Shown here: positions 42,543 through 51,393 of the stretch, in pieces
How positions within the stretch are numbered: the stretch's first letter is position 1
How the letters are laid out: every line of letters begins with the position of its first letter
NCBI GenBank assembly: GCA_041393395.1
Contig: JAWKKG010000004.1
Coordinates: 434,001 to 498,000, forward strand
Direction: 5' to 3'
Source of the DNA: JAGQIB01 sp041393395
GTDB taxonomy: Bacteria; ARS69
DNA: 64,000 nt
The notes under the pieces: generated by a model
The model's database searches: none
What the model was told of the DNA's origin: nothing
Seen by the model: the letters and a program-made list of their open reading frames with translations, nothing else
Translations under genes and position numbers: made by a program

Positions 42543-43429
42543 GCGCGGTGATCGACGTCCATGAACTGCTGGCGCGCGCCGCGGCGCGCGTGGAGCCGGC
42601 ACTGATCGAGGCCGTGCCGAAACTCGAGGGCCCGCTCGGGCGGCTGCACGAATCGATGCGATACAGCCTCCTCGCCGGGGGGAAGCGACTGCGTCCCGCG
42701 ATCTGCTTCGCAGCGTGCGAGGCGGCGGGCGGCGCGCCGGAGGACGCGCTGCCGGCGGCCGTGGCGCTCGAGTTGATTCACACGTACTCGCTCGTGCACG
42801 ACGACCTGCCCTGCATGGACGACGACGATCTCCGTCGGGGCCGCCCGACGAATCACGTGGTGTTCGGGGAGGCGCTCGCGGTGCTGGCCGGGGACGGCCT
42901 CCTCACGCGGGCATTCGGCGTGCTGGCGGAGGCGGGATTCCCGCCGGCCCGGCGGATCGAGATGGTGGCGGTCCTGGCCGAGGCGGCCGGCTCCCGCGGG
43001 ATGGTGGGTGGCCAGGCGCTGGACCTCGCCGCGGAGGGAACGGAGGTCGATCTTCCCACCCTGCAGTACATTCACACCCACAAGACGGGCGCCCTGTTCG
43101 TGGCGTCTTGCCGGCTCGGCGGAATCGCGGCCGGCGCGGGGGAGACGGAGCGTGCCGGCCTCGATCGATTCGGTGAGCGGATCGGGCTCGCTTTCCAGAT
43201 CGTGGACGACGTGCTCGACGAGACCTCGACTCCGGAGCAGCTCGGCAAGGGCACCGGGAAGGACCAGTCCCGCGGCAAGGCGACGTATCCCGGCCTGATC
43301 GGGCTCGCGGAGTCGCGTCGGCGGGTCGCGGAGCTGGCCCGGGAGGCCGAGGAGGTCGCCCGGGAATTCGGCCCGCCGGGGGCGTCGCTGGCCGCGCTGG
43401 CGCGGTTCGTGGGGGAGAGAACCTCGTGA
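42539..43429 (+). CDS. ispA: Farnesyl/geranyl diphosphate synthase
   Basis: A 296-aa trans-prenyltransferase with the first aspartate-rich motif in HDDLPCMDDDDLRRGRPT, the GGKRLRP motif, GGQALDLAAEG, KTGALFVAS, and the second motif FQIVDDVLDET. It makes C15 (or C10/C20) prenyl diphosphates from the products of the dxs pathway. TTG 42539 overlaps the xseB stop; GTG 42548 is an equally possible start, changing the protein by 3 residues. Confidence 0.9.
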   Translation: MSAVIDVHELLARAAARVEPALIEAVPKLEGPLGRLHESMRYSLLAGGKRLRPAICFAACEAAGGAPEDALPAAVALELIHTYSLVHDDLPCMDDDDLRRGRPTNHVVFGEALAVLAGDGLLTRAFGVLAEAGFPPARRIEMVAVLAEAAGSRGMVGGQALDLAAEGTEVDLPTLQYIHTHKTGALFVASCRLGGIAAGAGETERAGLDRFGERIGLAFQIVDDVLDETSTPEQLGKGTGKDQSRGKATYPGLIGLAESRRRVAELAREAEEVAREFGPPGASLAALARFVGERTS

Positions 43430-43442
43430 AGGTGGAACATCC

Positions 43443-43895
43443 GTGGATTTGATGGCATCCTTTCCGCTCAGTCGGCCGCTGCTCCTGGCGCTCGGAAGCT
43501 CTGCGGCCGCACAGCTCACGAAGTTCCTCGTCACGCTCGGCCGCGACGGGACGGTGAACTTCAAGCGGCTCGTGGAGCTCGGCGGGATGCCGAGCGCGCA
43601 CTCGGCCTCGGTGGCCGCGCTGTCCACCGGGGTCGCGCTGGAGCAGGGCCTGGCGTCGCCGCTGTTCGGGGTGACCGCGTTCTACAGCCTGATGACGATG
43701 TACGATGCGGCCGGAATCCGGCGCTCGGCCGGCAAGCAGGCGGAGGTCCTGAACCAGATCGTGGACGAACTCCGTTTCTCGCGCCGGGTGCGCGAGGAGC
43801 GGCTGCTCGAGTTGCTGGGGCACACGCCGTTCGAGGTGCTGGCCGGAGCTGCTCTGGGCATCGTGTTCGCGCTGGCCGCGGCACGTTTCCTGTAA
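43443..43895 (+). CDS. Divergent PAP2 family (DUF212/YuiD-like) membrane protein
   Basis: A 150-aa protein of the DUF212 family, a divergent relative of PAP2 phosphatases, with about four membrane segments. The signature GGMPSAHSASVAALSTGVAL matches the PAP2-like SGH motif, and AFYSLMTMYDAAGIRRSAGKQAEVLN the second family motif. Located between ispA and dxs, it might act on a prenyl (di)phosphate lipid; this is inference. Start GTG 43443, with ATG 43452 as alternative. Confidence 0.85.
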   Translation: MDLMASFPLSRPLLLALGSSAAAQLTKFLVTLGRDGTVNFKRLVELGGMPSAHSASVAALSTGVALEQGLASPLFGVTAFYSLMTMYDAAGIRRSAGKQAEVLNQIVDELRFSRRVREERLLELLGHTPFEVLAGAALGIVFALAAARFL

Positions 43896-43909
43896 ACGAG
43901 GAGAGTTCC

Positions 43910-45801
43910 TTGGATCGGATCCTGGATCGCATCGAGCACCCCCGGGACCTCAAGACCCTCTCGGAGAAGGAGCTTCTCTCGCTGTGCGCGGAGCTCCGGG
44001 AGGAGATCATCGACACGGTCACGAAGACGGGGGGACACCTCGGCGCGAGTCTGGGAGCGGTGGAGCTCACCGTGGCGATCCATCGCGTGTTCGATTCGCC
44101 GAAGGACCGAGTGGTCTGGGACGTCGGGCATCAGGCGTACGGCCACAAGCTGCTGACGGGTCGCCGCGATCGCTTCTCGTCGATCCGGCAGTACGGCGGC
44201 CTCTCCGGCTTCCCGGTGCGCACGGAGTCCGACCACGATGCGTTCGGTGTGGCGCACGCGGGCACGTCGATCTCGGCCGGGCTCGGGATGCAGACCGCGT
44301 TCGAAGCGCAGGGTTCGGACGCGCGCGCGATCTGCGTGATCGGCGACGGGGGACTGACCTGCGGCATGGCGTTCGAGGCGCTGAACCAGGCGGGTCACCT
44401 GCGCAAGAACCTGATCGTGATCCTGAACGACAACGAGTGGTCGATCTCCAAGAACGTCGGCGCGCTGTCCACCTACCTCACGCGTCTCACGTCGCGCCCG
44501 CTGTACCGGCGCCTCGAGGAAGACGTGTGGGAGTTGCTCGGTCGCATTCCGAAGGCCGGCGGCAAGGCACAGGACGTCGCGCACCGCGTGAAGGAGAGCC
44601 TCAAGAATCTCGTGGTGCCGGGCGTGATGTTCGAGGAACTCGGGTTCAAGTACTACGGTCCGATCGACGGTCACAAGCTCTCCGAGGTGATCGCCACGCT
44701 CGAGCAGCTCAAGGGAACCAAGGGACCGGTCCTCCTGCACGCGGTCACCGAAAGGGAAAGGGTTACCCGTTCGCGCCCACGTCCAAGACGCGCGCACACG
44801 GCGTGGCGCCGCCGGCCGACCCCGGCAAGGCGAAGGCGCCGGCCTACACGAAGGTGTTCGGCGACGCGCTGATCGAGTTCGCGACGGAGGACGAGCGCAT
44901 CGTGGCGATCACGGCGGCGATGCCCGACGGCACGGGAACCACGGAGTTCGGGGAGCGCTTTCCGGAGCGGTTCTTCGACGTGGGCATCGCGGAGCAGCAC
45001 GCCGTCACGTTCGCGGCGGGACTCGCGTGCGAGGGCCTGATTCCGGTCTGCGCGATCTACTCGACGTTCCTGCAGCGCGCGTTCGATCAGGTGGAGCACG
45101 ACGTCGCGCTGCAGAACCTGCCGGTCCGCTTCGTGATGGACCGGGCAGGCCTCGTGGGTGACGACGGGCCGACCCATCACGGCGTGTTCGATCTCGCCTA
45201 CCTGCGGGTGCTCCCGAACCTCGTCATCATGTCTCCGAAGGACGAGAACGAACTCCGCAACATGCTGTACACGATGATCCGCTACGACGCGGGTCCGATC
45301 GCGCTGCGCTTTCCTCGCGGCAACGCACTCGGCGTGAAGATGGACGAGACGCCGCGCGTGCTTCCCATCGGTCAGGCCGAGCCGCTCCGCGAAGGGGAGC
45401 ACGGCACGTTGCTCGCGCTCGGCTCGATGGTGCAGCCGGCGCTGGCGGCGGCGGATCTGCTCGCCGAACACGGCCTCTCGCTCGGCGTCGTGAACGCCCG
45501 CTTCGTGAAGCCGCTGGACGAGGAGATGATCGTCGAGCTCGCGCACCGCGGGCCGCTGTTCACCGTGGAGGAGGCCCAGCGGGCCGGCGGGTTCGGGAGC
45601 GCTGTCGCGGAGGTCCTGCAGGATCGGGAGATTCCGTGCCGGCTGGACTCGATTGCGTTGCCCGATCGATTCGTGGAGCACGGGAAACCGTCGATCCTCC
45701 ACGGTCAGGTCGGGCTCACCGTGGACGCCATCGCTCGGCGCGTCGAGCAGTTCCTGGATGTCCGCTCGCGCCCGGCGGAGGCGGCCAGCCGCCGCGCCTG
45801 A
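43910..45801 (+). CDS. dxs: 1-deoxy-D-xylulose-5-phosphate synthase, with a -1 frame change near 44752
   Basis: This is a full-length DXS in two frames. From TTG 43910 the first frame gives the TPP domain (GGHLGASLGAVELTVAIHRV, GDGGLTCGMAFEALNQAG, NDNEWSIS) up to GPVLLHAVTE at about 44752. Continuation is in the frame -1 relative: KGKGYPFAP, then FFDVGIAEQHAVTFAAG, MDRAGLVGDDGPTHHGVFD and the transketolase C-terminal domain, to TGA 45801. One extra A in the GAAAGGGAAAGGG stretch would make a normal protein of about 630 aa. It makes DXP from pyruvate and glyceraldehyde-3-phosphate and sits next to ispA. The break may be an assembly indel. Confidence 0.9.
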
Positions 45802-45807
45802 TCCATC

Positions 45808-47505
45808 GTGCTCGCCGAGCTCTCCATTCGCGATCTCGTCCTGATCGATCGCCTCACCCTACGGTTCGGGCCGGGGCTGAACGTGCTGTCCGGCGAGACC
45901 GGGGCGGGCAAGTCGCTCGTGGTGGGCAGTCTGCGCCTGCTGTGCGGCGAGAAGCCCACGACGTCTCTCGTGCGTCCGGGTGCGCGCGCCGCCGTGGTGG
46001 AGGGCGTGTTCGAGCTGGAGCCCGGCTCCTGGCATCACGCCGCGCTCGCGGAGCTCGGGGTCGAGGCCGAGGACGGCGAGCTGATCCTGCGGGTGGAGAT
46101 CCCGGCGACGGGACGCGGACGCGTGCGCGCGAACGGCCTGGCGATTCCGCGCGACACGTTGCGCGCGGTCTCCGAGATCCTGATCGACCTGCACGGCCAG
46201 CACGATCACCAGTCGCTGCTCCGTCCTTCGGCCCAGGGCCTCGCGCTCGACGAGTTCGGTGCGCTCGGCGGAGCACGCGACGAATTCGCGGCAGCCTTCG
46301 CGGAGTGGCGCAGCGCGTACGAGGAGCTCGAGCGCCTGACCCGATCGTCGGCCGAGGATCACGCGCGCGAGGAGCTCGCGCGATTCCAGCGACGCGAGAT
46401 CGAGGACGCCGACCCGCGGCCCGGCGAGCGCCAGGAGCTGCTCGGCGAGCTGGGTCGCCTCGAGCGCGCGGAGTTCCTGCGGCAGGCGGCGGCCCGGTGC
46501 GAGGACGCGTTGCTCGAGTCCGAGACGTCGATCCAGTCCGTGCTTTCCGAGCTCTCGGAGGTCGCGGCGGAAGCGGCGGACGCCGACTCGGGGTGGACGC
46601 CCGTGGCGGAGGCGTTGAGGTCGCTCGCGATCGGGGCGTCCGAGGCCGCGCGTGACGCGCGACGTCTCGGCGAGCGCGCCGTGGACGATCCCGAACGACT
46701 CGCGGAGGTGCGGGACCGCGTCCGTCAGATCGACCATCTCCTCCGCAAGTACGGTCCCTCGGAGGAGGAACTGTTCGAGTTCCGGGATTCCCTGGCGGCG
46801 ATCGATCCCGATCCGGCGGCGCGGGAGCGGCGGATCGAGGCTTTGCGGACGCGAGTGCAGGGGTTGTCTGATAGACTGCTCCGACTCGGGACGACCCTGC
46901 GGGAACGGCGCCTCGAGGCGGCCCGGACGCTGTCCGGGGCGATCGAGGACGCGCTCGGGCCGATCGGAATGGAGGGTGCTCGGTTCTCGGTCGACGTGAT
47001 GCCGCGCACGGAGGGAACGGAATTCGGCGCGGGAGCGGAGCGGGCCGGTCGGTCGGGCCTCGACGCGATCGAGATGTTCCTCGCGGCGAACCGGGGGCAG
47101 GAGCTTCGGCCCCTGCGACAGGTCGCCTCCGGCGGCGAGATCTCCCGCGTGATGCTCGCGCTGAAGTCGGTGCTCGGGAACGCGCGGGGAACGGCCACGA
47201 TGGTGTTCGACGAGATCGACGCGGGAGTCGGCGGCACGGTCGCGGCCCGGGTCGGGGACCTGATGGCGAAGATCGGGCAGACCCGCCAGGTCCTGTGCAT
47301 CACGCATCTCGCGGCGCTGGCCTCGCGAGCGGATCGACAGTTCCGGGTGTCCAAGCACGAGGTCGACGGTTCGGTGGAGACCTGGGTGGCCCCGGTGGAA
47401 GGAGAAGATCGAGTGCAGGAGATCGCGCGCATGCTGGGTGGGGCCGAGCCCGAAGGGGCGGCCGTCGCGCACGCGCGCGAGCTTCTCAAGGCGGTGGCTC
47501 CGTGA
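45808..47505 (+). CDS. recN: DNA repair protein RecN
   Basis: A 565-aa SMC-like ATPase for double-strand-break repair. N-terminal LAELSIRDLVLIDRLTLRF and Walker A GETGAGKS, a central coiled coil with LIDLHGQHDHQSLL just before it, then the signature ASGGEISRVMLALKSVL and Walker B TMVFDEIDAGVGG. The GTG start is 7 bp after the dxs stop. Its stop overlaps trpE by 4 bp, linking DNA repair and tryptophan genes in transcription. Confidence 0.93.
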   Translation: MLAELSIRDLVLIDRLTLRFGPGLNVLSGETGAGKSLVVGSLRLLCGEKPTTSLVRPGARAAVVEGVFELEPGSWHHAALAELGVEAEDGELILRVEIPATGRGRVRANGLAIPRDTLRAVSEILIDLHGQHDHQSLLRPSAQGLALDEFGALGGARDEFAAAFAEWRSAYEELERLTRSSAEDHAREELARFQRREIEDADPRPGERQELLGELGRLERAEFLRQAAARCEDALLESETSIQSVLSELSEVAAEAADADSGWTPVAEALRSLAIGASEAARDARRLGERAVDDPERLAEVRDRVRQIDHLLRKYGPSEEELFEFRDSLAAIDPDPAARERRIEALRTRVQGLSDRLLRLGTTLRERRLEAARTLSGAIEDALGPIGMEGARFSVDVMPRTEGTEFGAGAERAGRSGLDAIEMFLAANRGQELRPLRQVASGGEISRVMLALKSVLGNARGTATMVFDEIDAGVGGTVAARVGDLMAKIGQTRQVLCITHLAALASRADRQFRVSKHEVDGSVETWVAPVEGEDRVQEIARMLGGAEPEGAAVAHARELLKAVAP

Positions 47506-48998
47506 TCACCCCGACCCGAGACGAGTTCGTCGCCCTCGCCAAGCGCGGCCACCGCGTTCCCGTGATGCGCGAGATCCTCGCCGACACCGACACGCCGGTC
47601 TCCGCATTCCTGAAGATCGCGGGCGGTTCGCACGCGTTTCTCCTGGAAAGCGTCGAGCGCGGCGGTCAGTGGTCCCGGTACTCGATTCTCGGCGCCGATC
47701 CGGCGGCCGTGTACTTCACGCAGGGCGGAAAGGCCGAGATCCGCCGCCCGGGCCGCGAGCCCGAGCCGATGCCCGCGGGCACCGATCCGCTGGCGGGGCT
47801 CGCCGACTGGATCGATCGTCAGAAGCCGATCGACGTGCCCGGCTTGCCGCCGTTCTGGGGAGGCGCCGTAGGCTTCCTCGGCTACGACGCGGTGAGGTAC
47901 CTGGAGCGATTGCCGTCGAAGGCCGAGGACGACCTCGATGTACCGGACGCGGTGTTCCTGCTCACGGACACCGTCGTCGTGTTCGACAATCTCTCGCTCA
48001 CCATGAAGGTCATCTCCAGCCGTCCGGCCGGAAAGGATCCCGGCGCGACCTGGGACGCGTGCGTGGAGGAGATCGATCGTCTCGTCCGACGACTGGAGGC
48101 TCCGCTTCCCGAGAGCGCTCCCGCAGCGGTGCGACGCGCCGGCAAGAAGTTCACGAGTTCGTTCTCGCGGACGCGGTTCCAGGAGGCCGTGCGCACGGCC
48201 AAGCAGCACATCCGCGCCGGCGACGCGGTGCAGATCGTGCTCTCGCAACGCTTCGAGAAGAAGCTCGGGTGCGATCCGTTCGATTTGTACCGTTCGCTCC
48301 GCGTGATCAATCAGTCTTCCTACATGTACTACCTGCAGATGGGCGAGCACCGCATCGTGGGGTCCTCGCCCGAGGTGCTGGTCCGGGTCACCGGAGACAA
48401 GGTCGAGCTGCGGCCGATCGCGGGCACGCGCCCGCGCGGCGCGTCGGCGGCGGAGGACCGGGCGCTCGAGGAGGAACTGCTCCGCGACGAGAAGGAGCGG
48501 GCCGAGCACGTCATGCTCGTGGATCTCGGTCGCAACGACCTGGGCCGCGTGTCCCGGTACGGCAGTGTGCACGTCGACGAGTTCATGAGCGTGGAGCGCT
48601 ACTCGCACGTGATGCACCTCGTCTCGAACGTGCAGGGCCGCCTGCGCAAGGGAGTCTCGTCGCTCGACGTGCTGCGCGCCGCGTTCCCGGCGGGAACCGT
48701 GACCGGTGCGCCGAAGATCCGCGCCATGGAGCTGATCGAGGAGCTCGAGCCGTATCGTCGTGGCGTGTACGCGGGCGCGATCGGCTACGTGTCGTTCGAC
48801 GGCAATCTCGACACGTGCATCGCGATCCGCACGGCGTACGTCGAGAACGACGTCGTGCGCATCGGTTCCGGGGCCGGAATCGTGGCGGACAGCGATCCCG
48901 CCGCCGAGTACCGCGAGACGATGAACAAGGCGGGCGCCCTGTTCGCGGCGGTCGAGGCGGCGGAGAAGCGGGTTCACGAGCGGGAGGGACGGCGATGA
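47502..48998 (+). CDS. trpE: Anthranilate synthase component I
   Basis: A 498-aa TrpE that turns chorismate and ammonia into anthranilate. N-terminal feedback domain (AFLKIAGGSHAFLLESVERG), chorismate-binding core: GDAVQIVLSQRFEKK, IVGSSPEVLVRV, RPIAGTRPRGAS, HVMLVDLGRNDLGRVS, FPAGTVTGAPKIRAMELI and GAIGYVSFDGNLDTCIAIRT. The GTG start overlaps recN and the stop overlaps trpG. Confidence 0.94.
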   Translation: MITPTRDEFVALAKRGHRVPVMREILADTDTPVSAFLKIAGGSHAFLLESVERGGQWSRYSILGADPAAVYFTQGGKAEIRRPGREPEPMPAGTDPLAGLADWIDRQKPIDVPGLPPFWGGAVGFLGYDAVRYLERLPSKAEDDLDVPDAVFLLTDTVVVFDNLSLTMKVISSRPAGKDPGATWDACVEEIDRLVRRLEAPLPESAPAAVRRAGKKFTSSFSRTRFQEAVRTAKQHIRAGDAVQIVLSQRFEKKLGCDPFDLYRSLRVINQSSYMYYLQMGEHRIVGSSPEVLVRVTGDKVELRPIAGTRPRGASAAEDRALEEELLRDEKERAEHVMLVDLGRNDLGRVSRYGSVHVDEFMSVERYSHVMHLVSNVQGRLRKGVSSLDVLRAAFPAGTVTGAPKIRAMELIEELEPYRRGVYAGAIGYVSFDGNLDTCIAIRTAYVENDVVRIGSGAGIVADSDPAAEYRETMNKAGALFAAVEAAEKRVHEREGRR

Positions 48999-49558
48999 TC
49001 CTCGTCGTGGACAACTACGATTCGTTCACCTACAACCTCGTCCAGTACCTCGGGGAGCTCGGTGCGGACCTCGAGATCCGTCGCAACGACGAGATCTCGG
49101 TGGCGGAGGCCAAGCGTCTCAAGCCGGAGCGGATCGTGGTCTCGCCGGGCCCCGGCCGTCCCTCGGATGCCGGCGTCTCGAGCGCGATCATCAGAGAGCT
49201 CGGCAAGAGCACGCCGATCCTCGGAGTGTGCCTCGGTCATCAGTGCCTGGCCGAGGTGTTCGGCGCCACCGTGACGTCGGCGGAGCGTCTGCTGCACGGC
49301 AAGACGTCGCGCGTGATCCACAACGCGAAGGATCTGTTCCGCGGGGTGGAGAACCCGTTCGAGGCCACGCGCTACCACTCGCTGATCGTGGACAAGGACA
49401 CGCTCGGCTCGGACCTCGTGGTGACGGCCTGGACGGCCGATCAGGAGATCATGGGGCTGCGTCACCGCACGCTTCCGCTGTACGGCGTCCAGTTCCATCC
49501 GGAGTCGATCCTCACCTCCGAAGGCAAGAAGATCCTCGCGAATTTCCTCGAGTCGTAA
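48995..49558 (+). CDS. trpG: Anthranilate synthase component II (glutamine amidotransferase)
   Basis: A 187-aa class I glutamine amidotransferase supplying ammonia to TrpE. Motifs: LVVDNYDSFTYNLVQYLGE, VSPGPGRPSDAG, LGVCLGHQCLAEVFG with the nucleophilic Cys, and VQFHPESILTSEG with the His-Glu pair. Overlaps trpE by 4 bp. It could also serve an aminodeoxychorismate synthase. Confidence 0.93.
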   Translation: MILVVDNYDSFTYNLVQYLGELGADLEIRRNDEISVAEAKRLKPERIVVSPGPGRPSDAGVSSAIIRELGKSTPILGVCLGHQCLAEVFGATVTSAERLLHGKTSRVIHNAKDLFRGVENPFEATRYHSLIVDKDTLGSDLVVTAWTADQEIMGLRHRTLPLYGVQFHPESILTSEGKKILANFLES

Positions 49559-49582
49559 GGGGACTTTCCCCGGGAGGCGCGC

Positions 49583-50611
49583 ATGACCGATGACGCCGCC
49601 CCGCGTCTGCTCGAGGCTCTGCATCGCGTTCTGGCGGGCGAGTCGCTGGAGGAGTCACTCGCGCAGGCGGCGATGGCCGAGATCATGGCCGGCTCCGCCT
49701 CGGAGGGGCGCATCGCGGGTTATCTCGTGGCTCTCCGACTCAAGGGCGAGACCGCCGCCGAGGTGATCGGTTCGGCGCGAGCGATGCGGGCGGCGGCGAC
49801 CGGTATCGATCCCGCGCGACGTCCACTCCTCGACACGTGCGGCACCGGCGGCGACGCCTCCGGCACGTTCAACATTTCCACCGGCTCGGCCCTGGTGGCC
49901 GCGGCCGCCGGCGCCACCGTGGCGAAGCACGGCAACCGGTCCGTGTCGTCGCGCTGCGGCAGCGCCGACGTGCTGCATGCCCTCGGCATCCCGATCGATC
50001 TCGATCCGGACACGGCGCGCGATCAGGTGGAACGACACGGCTTCGGCTTCCTGATGGCGCCGCGTTTCCACGGCGCGATCCGGCACGCGATGCCCGCGCG
50101 GCTCTCGCTGGCGACGCGGACGCTGTTCAATCTCCTGGGTCCGCTCTGTAACCCGGCGTCGGCGGAGCGGCAGGTGCTCGGCGTGTTCTCGGAGGGCGTG
50201 CTCGATCTCGCCGCCGACGCGATCCGCGGGCTCGGAACGGAGCACGCGTTCGTCGTGCACTCGGAAGACGGCCTGGACGAGATCTCGCTGTCGGCGCCGA
50301 CCTGGGTGGTGGAGGTCTCGCCCGCGGTCCGGCGTCGGTTCACGGTGACGCCCGAGGAGTTCGGGTTCGCTCGGGTCGAGCGCGATTCACTCGCGGGCGG
50401 CGACGCCGAGGACAACGCGCGCATCCTCACGAACCTGTTCGCGGGCGAGCCCGGCCCGCGTCGCGACGTGGTGGTGATGAACGCGGCCATGGCGCTCGTC
50501 GCGGCGGGCGTGGCCGCCGATCTGCGGCAGGGGCGGGCCCGCGCCGAGGCCGCGATCGACGAGGGACTCGTTCGAGCGCTCGTGACCGCGCTCCGGGAGC
50601 GTGCCGCATGA
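49583..50611 (+). CDS. trpD: Anthranilate phosphoribosyltransferase
   Basis: A 342-aa TrpD: DTCGTGGDASGTFNISTGSA (PRPP-binding), VAKHGNRSVSSRCGSADVLH, GFGFLMAPRFHGAI, RTLFNLLGPLCNPA and EDNARILTNLFAGE. It joins anthranilate to PRPP. ATG 49583 follows GGGAGGCGCGC. Its stop overlaps trpC. Confidence 0.95.
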   Translation: MTDDAAPRLLEALHRVLAGESLEESLAQAAMAEIMAGSASEGRIAGYLVALRLKGETAAEVIGSARAMRAAATGIDPARRPLLDTCGTGGDASGTFNISTGSALVAAAAGATVAKHGNRSVSSRCGSADVLHALGIPIDLDPDTARDQVERHGFGFLMAPRFHGAIRHAMPARLSLATRTLFNLLGPLCNPASAERQVLGVFSEGVLDLAADAIRGLGTEHAFVVHSEDGLDEISLSAPTWVVEVSPAVRRRFTVTPEEFGFARVERDSLAGGDAEDNARILTNLFAGEPGPRRDVVVMNAAMALVAAGVAADLRQGRARAEAAIDEGLVRALVTALRERAA

Positions 50612-51393
50612 ACGCGCTGGATCGCATTCTCGCCCGGGTCCGCGAGCGGCTCCCGGCGCAGATCGCGGCGCATTCGTTCGATGACGTACAGCGTGCCGCC
50701 GAGGCCGCGCCGCCGCGGCCTTCGTTCCGGGAAGCGGTCGAGCGCGCGGGCACTTCCGTGATCGCGGAGGTCAAGCACGCGTCGCCTTCGCGGGGCGTGC
50801 TGCGCGACCCGTTCGACCCGGTCGAGCTCGCGACGGCGTACCGGGATGGGGGCGCCCGCGCGATCTCTGTGCTCACGGAGCCGGACTTCTTCGGCGGATC
50901 GCCGGATCATCTGCGGGCGGTGCGGGATCGCGTCGACCTGCCGATCCTGCGCAAGGACTTCCTGCTTGATCCGTACCAGATCTACGAGGCCCGGGCCTGG
51001 GGTGCCTCGGCGATCCTGCTCATCGTGGCCGCGGTGGAAACGTCGCGGCTCGAGGATCTGCTCTTCGCGGCGCGGTCCGTGGGGCTCGACGCGCTCGTGG
51101 AGGTGCACACGCCGGGTGAGGCGGAGGAGGCGCTCCGGGCCGGCGCGCGTCTCGTGGGCATCAACAATCGCGACCTCACGACGTTCCGGACGGATCGCGC
51201 GACCACGGCCACGGTCGCCTCCGTGATCGGCGGCGACGCGACGATCGTGTCCGAGAGCGGGATCTTCACGCGCGCCGACGTGCTCGAGGTGGAGGCGGCC
51301 GGCGCGTCGGCCGTGCTCGTGGGAGAAGCGCTCGTGACGTCGGCGGACCCGCGCGCGAAGGTCGCGGAGCTCACCGGGGAGGAGCCCGCATGA
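50608..51393 (+). CDS. trpC: Indole-3-glycerol phosphate synthase
   Basis: A 261-aa IGP synthase: VIAEVKHASPSRGVLRDPFD, GGARAISVLTEPDFFGGSPD, LPILRKDFLLDPYQIYEARA, VGINNRDLTTFRTD and GASAVLVGEALV. It is not fused to TrpF, and no trpF lies on either side; trpB follows immediately with a 4-bp overlap. Confidence 0.95.
   Translation: MNALDRILARVRERLPAQIAAHSFDDVQRAAEAAPPRPSFREAVERAGTSVIAEVKHASPSRGVLRDPFDPVELATAYRDGGARAISVLTEPDFFGGSPDHLRAVRDRVDLPILRKDFLLDPYQIYEARAWGASAILLIVAAVETSRLEDLLFAARSVGLDALVEVHTPGEAEEALRAGARLVGINNRDLTTFRTDRATTATVASVIGGDATIVSESGIFTRADVLEVEAAGASAVLVGEALVTSADPRAKVAELTGEEPA

Noticed and set aside
44750..44762. Programmed -1 frameshift in dxs
   Set aside because: The zero-frame codons GAA AGG GAA AGG do not form an X-XXY-YYZ heptamer, and no known DXS uses one; an indel is simpler.
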